This document shows positions 61,806 to 64,000 of a stretch of DNA of 64,000 nucleotides, one piece after another. The notes below the pieces were generated by a model. The model saw only the letters and a program-made list of their open reading frames with translations. It did not search any database and was not told the origin of the DNA. A program made the position numbers and the translations under genes. Positions within the stretch are counted from its first letter, which is position 1; every line of letters begins with the position of its first letter. Source of the DNA: Lysobacter stagni (GTDB lineage: Bacteria > Pseudomonadota > Gammaproteobacteria > Xanthomonadales > Xanthomonadaceae); contig NZ_JASGBI010000001.1 in the NCBI RefSeq assembly GCF_030053425.1, forward strand, positions 2,798,001-2,862,000, written 5' to 3'.

Positions 61806-62235
61806 GAGGCGCTCCGCCGCCTTTGCGCATCCGCGCATCCCATGGGATGACCAGGAGACGGGTGCCACAGAAGGCCCCGTTATCCATGCTGCCAGCTATG
61901 ACAAGTCGAGCATTCTTGCCAGGATTGTCGTAGAACTCTGACCACTCATCACTGCCATGCAATGAGGCATCTGCGCCGGAAGACCCTGACCAACCGGCTG
62001 GAAGATCCAGTTGGCCAATGCAGATGGACGGATCCAACGGGATTTCTTGCTCCGATCGGTTGCCAAGTGCGGCGTCGACCAATCTCATTGCGCTTGCCTT
62101 CTCCTGCGGAGTTGCCCAACGCATGCCCACAGGAGGATGACCAATCTCGAGCACTGGCTCGACGAGCACAGGAAGTGCGGAACACGCCGTTAGCATGGTG
62201 ATGCTTAGTGTGCTCGTAAGCAGAACGTGCGACAT
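61789..62235 (-). CDS. Small lipoprotein of unknown function
   Basis: A 148-residue lipoprotein. From the ATG at 62235 the signal is MSHVLLTSTLSITMLTAC with lipobox LTAC. The mature part has a helical piece (PQEKASAMRLVDAALG) and a compact domain with ICIGQL and GAFCGTRLLVIP, where two Cys may pair. An upstream ATG (62277) adds 14 residues before the signal. It is the first gene of a two-gene unit with 61548. Function unknown. Confidence 0.65.
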   Translation of the reverse strand: MSHVLLTSTLSITMLTACSALPVLVEPVLEIGHPPVGMRWATPQEKASAMRLVDAALGNRSEQEIPLDPSICIGQLDLPAGWSGSSGADASLHGSDEWSEFYDNPGKNARLVIAGSMDNGAFCGTRLLVIPWDARMRKGGGAPHGISN

Positions 62236-62311
62236 GGCCCCCCCCATGCGTTGTAGCTGCCAGACAGGCAGATCCAAGTATCCGATTATGCGTCTCTCGC
62301 TCGACCGGGAG

Positions 62312-62398
62312 CGTCCGCTTTGGATCGAAAGCGGACATTAGCATCAGCCCCCGCCGTCCGCCCTACCCAATGTCCGCTATCGGCCAGAAGCGGACATT
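62312..62398. repeat. Composite palindromic repeat (BIME-like), copy 5, inverted
   Basis: CGTCCGCTTTGGATCGAAAGC then GGACATT, a spacer of C-rich DNA, and AATGTCCGCTATCGGCCAGA then AGCGGACATT (62369-62398). The most complete pair in the window. Confidence 0.85.
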
Positions 62399-62426
62399 TA
62401 ACCAACCTAAGTCGAACCGGGAATTG

Positions 62427-62672
62427 TTACGCGCTCTCAAACTGCACTGTTTCCGACGACCTGTCCCGTGGAACGAGCATGCGCACGTACGACTTCTCCA
62501 CGTAGGGTCTAACATCAGACGGCTTGTAGATCTCCAACTCGTAGAACAGGCGTTCTGTCGGCGCGAACCCGATGGTCAGCTCCCAACCCGGGCCTGGAGT
62601 GCCACCGGTTAGGAGCCCGTGAACCCCTAGGTCATCGAGCTCAACAGGCGTCAGATGGCCGGCGACAACAGC
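62427..62672 (-). pseudogene. Gene fragment without start (unknown family)
   Basis: Eighty-one codons open on the minus strand from just after an in-frame TAG (62673-62675) to a TAA. They read like real protein: AVVAGHLTPVELDDLGVHGL, then TGGTPGPGWELTIGFAPTER, LFYELEIYKPSDVRPYVEK and a polar end. No usable start codon follows the TAG, so the 5' end is lost or frameshifted; a short ATG-led frame upstream (62869-62651) may be its continuation. Confidence 0.5.
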
Positions 62673-62804
62673 CTAGAAAGCCAGCCTCGCCCAACACCTC
62701 GGCCAAACCTGACAACCAACGCGCGAACCCCCTCCTTCTTCATGTCGCAAGTCTCGCAGACCCGCGGCGGCCGCGACGGAAGGTCGTACGGCTGGCGAAG
62801 ATGC

Positions 62805-63090
62805 GGGCACGGAGCTGTACATGGCGACGGCGAAGGAGATCTTCGTTGCCGACATCCGGGCGACTGCACGCTCGCGGAGCGGTGGGCTGGTCGGTGACCT
62901 GCCCGACGGCGGCCAGCATCCGGACCGCCACACCCTCGCGTTCGGTCCGGACGGATGCTGTACGTAGCGTTGGATCAACCTGCAACGCGTGAAACGAGAG
63001 CAATTCCGAGCACGCCACGGCCCGCGCATGGCGCCGGACGGCAAGTCGCGGGTGATCTTCGCCAGAAGATCACGGGGCGCACCGGGTTCT
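62805..63090 (+). pseudogene. Decayed PQQ-dependent sugar (sorbosone-type) dehydrogenase fragment
   Basis: Fragments in changing frames follow the order of a sorbosone dehydrogenase-like lipoprotein: ELYMATAKEIFVADIR, then GGLVGDLPDGGQHPDRHTLA, FGPDG (stop), then ESNSEHATARA and MAPDGKSRVIFA after another frame change. At least two frameshifts and one stop interrupt it, and both ends are missing. It is a wreck, not a gene. Confidence 0.7.
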
Positions 63091-63251
63091 TCTCGCATCG
63101 TTAGTCCGGTGCGGAGATTCCGGCAGCCATCGCCTGCATGGCACCCACGCAGCGCCGAACTTGATCGCCGTCAGTAGGTTCGCAGGGTCGCGCGATCAGA
63201 CTCGAAAGCGGACGCTGTCTGAGCGCCCCGACCTTCCGGGATTCTCGCGCC

Positions 63252-63809
63252 ATGCCCAATCTGCAAGAAGTCCAGAGTCAGTTCGCCAAGTTCGCGGACG
63301 CGAACAACCTTGGCGAAAGCAAGGAGGCTGAACAACTGCCAAAGTTGCTCGGCGATGACGAACGTGTTCTTGCCGCTGTTCGTGGGGTGATGGACGGTTT
63401 GACCTGGATGCTCGTATGCACTGATGGGCGACTGCTCCTGCTTGAAGAAACCGCGGCTAGAAACCCCATTGTCCGTGAGTTCCCGCTGAAACGTCTCAGC
63501 TCAATTCAGTACTACATTGGCTTGGCGCACGGAGAAATCGCGTTCACCGTTGGCGTTGTCAGAACACAGATGAAGAACGTCGAGAAGAAGCACGCGGCGT
63601 GGTTCGTTGGCATGGTCCGTCGGACATGCAATGAGCTCACACACAACAGGTCAGTGGGTACGAAGATCGGCCCAGAGGGCGATCTCGCCGGCCCGGTGAT
63701 GGACGATGTCATCGGTAAGCTTGAGCGACTCGGAGCCCTTCGAGACAAGGGGTTGTTGACCGACGACGAGTACACCCGACACAAGTGGCGTCTACTAGGG
63801 GACAGCTAG
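63252..63809 (+). CDS. PH-domain (YokE-like) protein with C-terminal SHOCT motif
   Basis: A 185-residue soluble protein. Residues about 20-115 form a bacterial PH-like domain (LLGDDERVLAAVRGVMDGLT, LVCTDGRLLLLEETAARNP, FPLKRLSSIQYYIGLAHGEI). The C-terminal 30 residues (VIGKLERLGALRDKGLLTDD, then EYTRHKWRLLGDS) are a SHOCT motif. This pair is common in proteins of unknown role, often in phage or mobile DNA. The start at 63252 follows GATTCTCGCGCC; no strong ribosome site. Confidence 0.8.
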   Translation: MPNLQEVQSQFAKFADANNLGESKEAEQLPKLLGDDERVLAAVRGVMDGLTWMLVCTDGRLLLLEETAARNPIVREFPLKRLSSIQYYIGLAHGEIAFTVGVVRTQMKNVEKKHAAWFVGMVRRTCNELTHNRSVGTKIGPEGDLAGPVMDDVIGKLERLGALRDKGLLTDDEYTRHKWRLLGDS

Positions 63810-64000
63810 GCGCCTCGGCCGCGCATTCCCCCTCAGGGCGGGCAAAGTCGGAATGCTGCAATGCCCGCGGGCAGCGCCTCGCGCGGCCGCGCATTTCCGT
63901 GTGAGTCGTGACGGCGGCGAGCGGTGCGAGGTCCTTTGGCTCCAAGAAAGGGTGACGCAGTCCCCTCGCCTCGCACCGCCTGCCATAGATTACGACACAG
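63810..64000. other. Region after the last gene
   Basis: 190 bases of GC-rich DNA to the window end. Two repeats of GGCCGCGCATT(C/T)CC lie at 63817 and 63881. I see no gene, tRNA or palindrome of the BIME-like family here. Confidence 0.4.

Noticed and set aside
62655..62992. Short plus-strand frames over the sorbosone dehydrogenase remnant
   Set aside because: They are pieces of a frameshifted wreck or its shadows, not complete genes.

Overview
The window is high-GC DNA from a gammaproteobacterium, most likely a Xanthomonadaceae/Lysobacter-type genome. The signs are the codon use, the TonB-receptor and peptidase clusters, a Xanthomonas/Stenotrophomonas-style filamentous prophage and a gammaproteobacterial dif site. 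Family assignments come from reading motifs; no database search was run.

1-4.2 kb holds the end of a HAD phosphatase gene, a large orphan hybrid sensor kinase and one small unknown gene. 4.2-15.7 kb is a regulated catabolic island. A divergent XRE-cupin regulator faces an operon-like series: two secreted penicillin-binding-type serine hydrolases, an enolase-superfamily epimerase (DgcA-like), a POT peptide/H+ symporter, a TonB receptor and a DUF1611 protein (DgcN-like), then an AraC regulator. Two nearly identical 27-bp promoter/operator sequences (4992 and 9526) tie the halves together. The likely job is uptake and breakdown of D-amino-acid-containing peptides ending in D-glutamate. 15.7-28.8 kb is mixed chromosomal content: a Cys-rich mini-protein, hydrolases, a DJ-1 protein, lipoproteins, outer-membrane proteins, and AI-2E and MarC membrane proteins.

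29.1-44.65 kb is one co-directional run: arginine/ornithine-type permease, arginine deiminase (without arcB or arcC), RND adaptor and pump, a seven-gene Mrp-type Na+/H+ antiporter operon, a second permease of the same family and a NodT-type outer-membrane channel.

45-62.5 kb is accessory DNA. Its core is a filamentous (inovirus) prophage with repressor, Rep, ssDNA-binding protein, coat proteins, an adsorption protein and Zot. It lies between a hybrid dif-like site at 47580 and a good dif-like site at 60512, so the integrated element is about 12.9 kb. Downstream of zot are cargo genes: a probable toxin-antitoxin pair, a YegP-like protein, a PLD-like protein, a HEPN plus zinc-ribbon protein and several unknowns. 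Two extra zot-tail remnants (about 54.7 and 56.8 kb) suggest the cargo was built by repeated phage integration. Four related small genes, each next to a palindrome, and three of them next to a dif-type arm, line both borders. A family of about 30-bp palindromes, often paired as roughly 85-bp BIME-like units, is scattered from 45.6 to 62.4 kb.

62.4-64 kb holds gene wrecks (an unknown fragment and a PQQ sugar dehydrogenase remnant) and an intact PH-SHOCT protein gene. No tRNA, rRNA or CRISPR array was seen.
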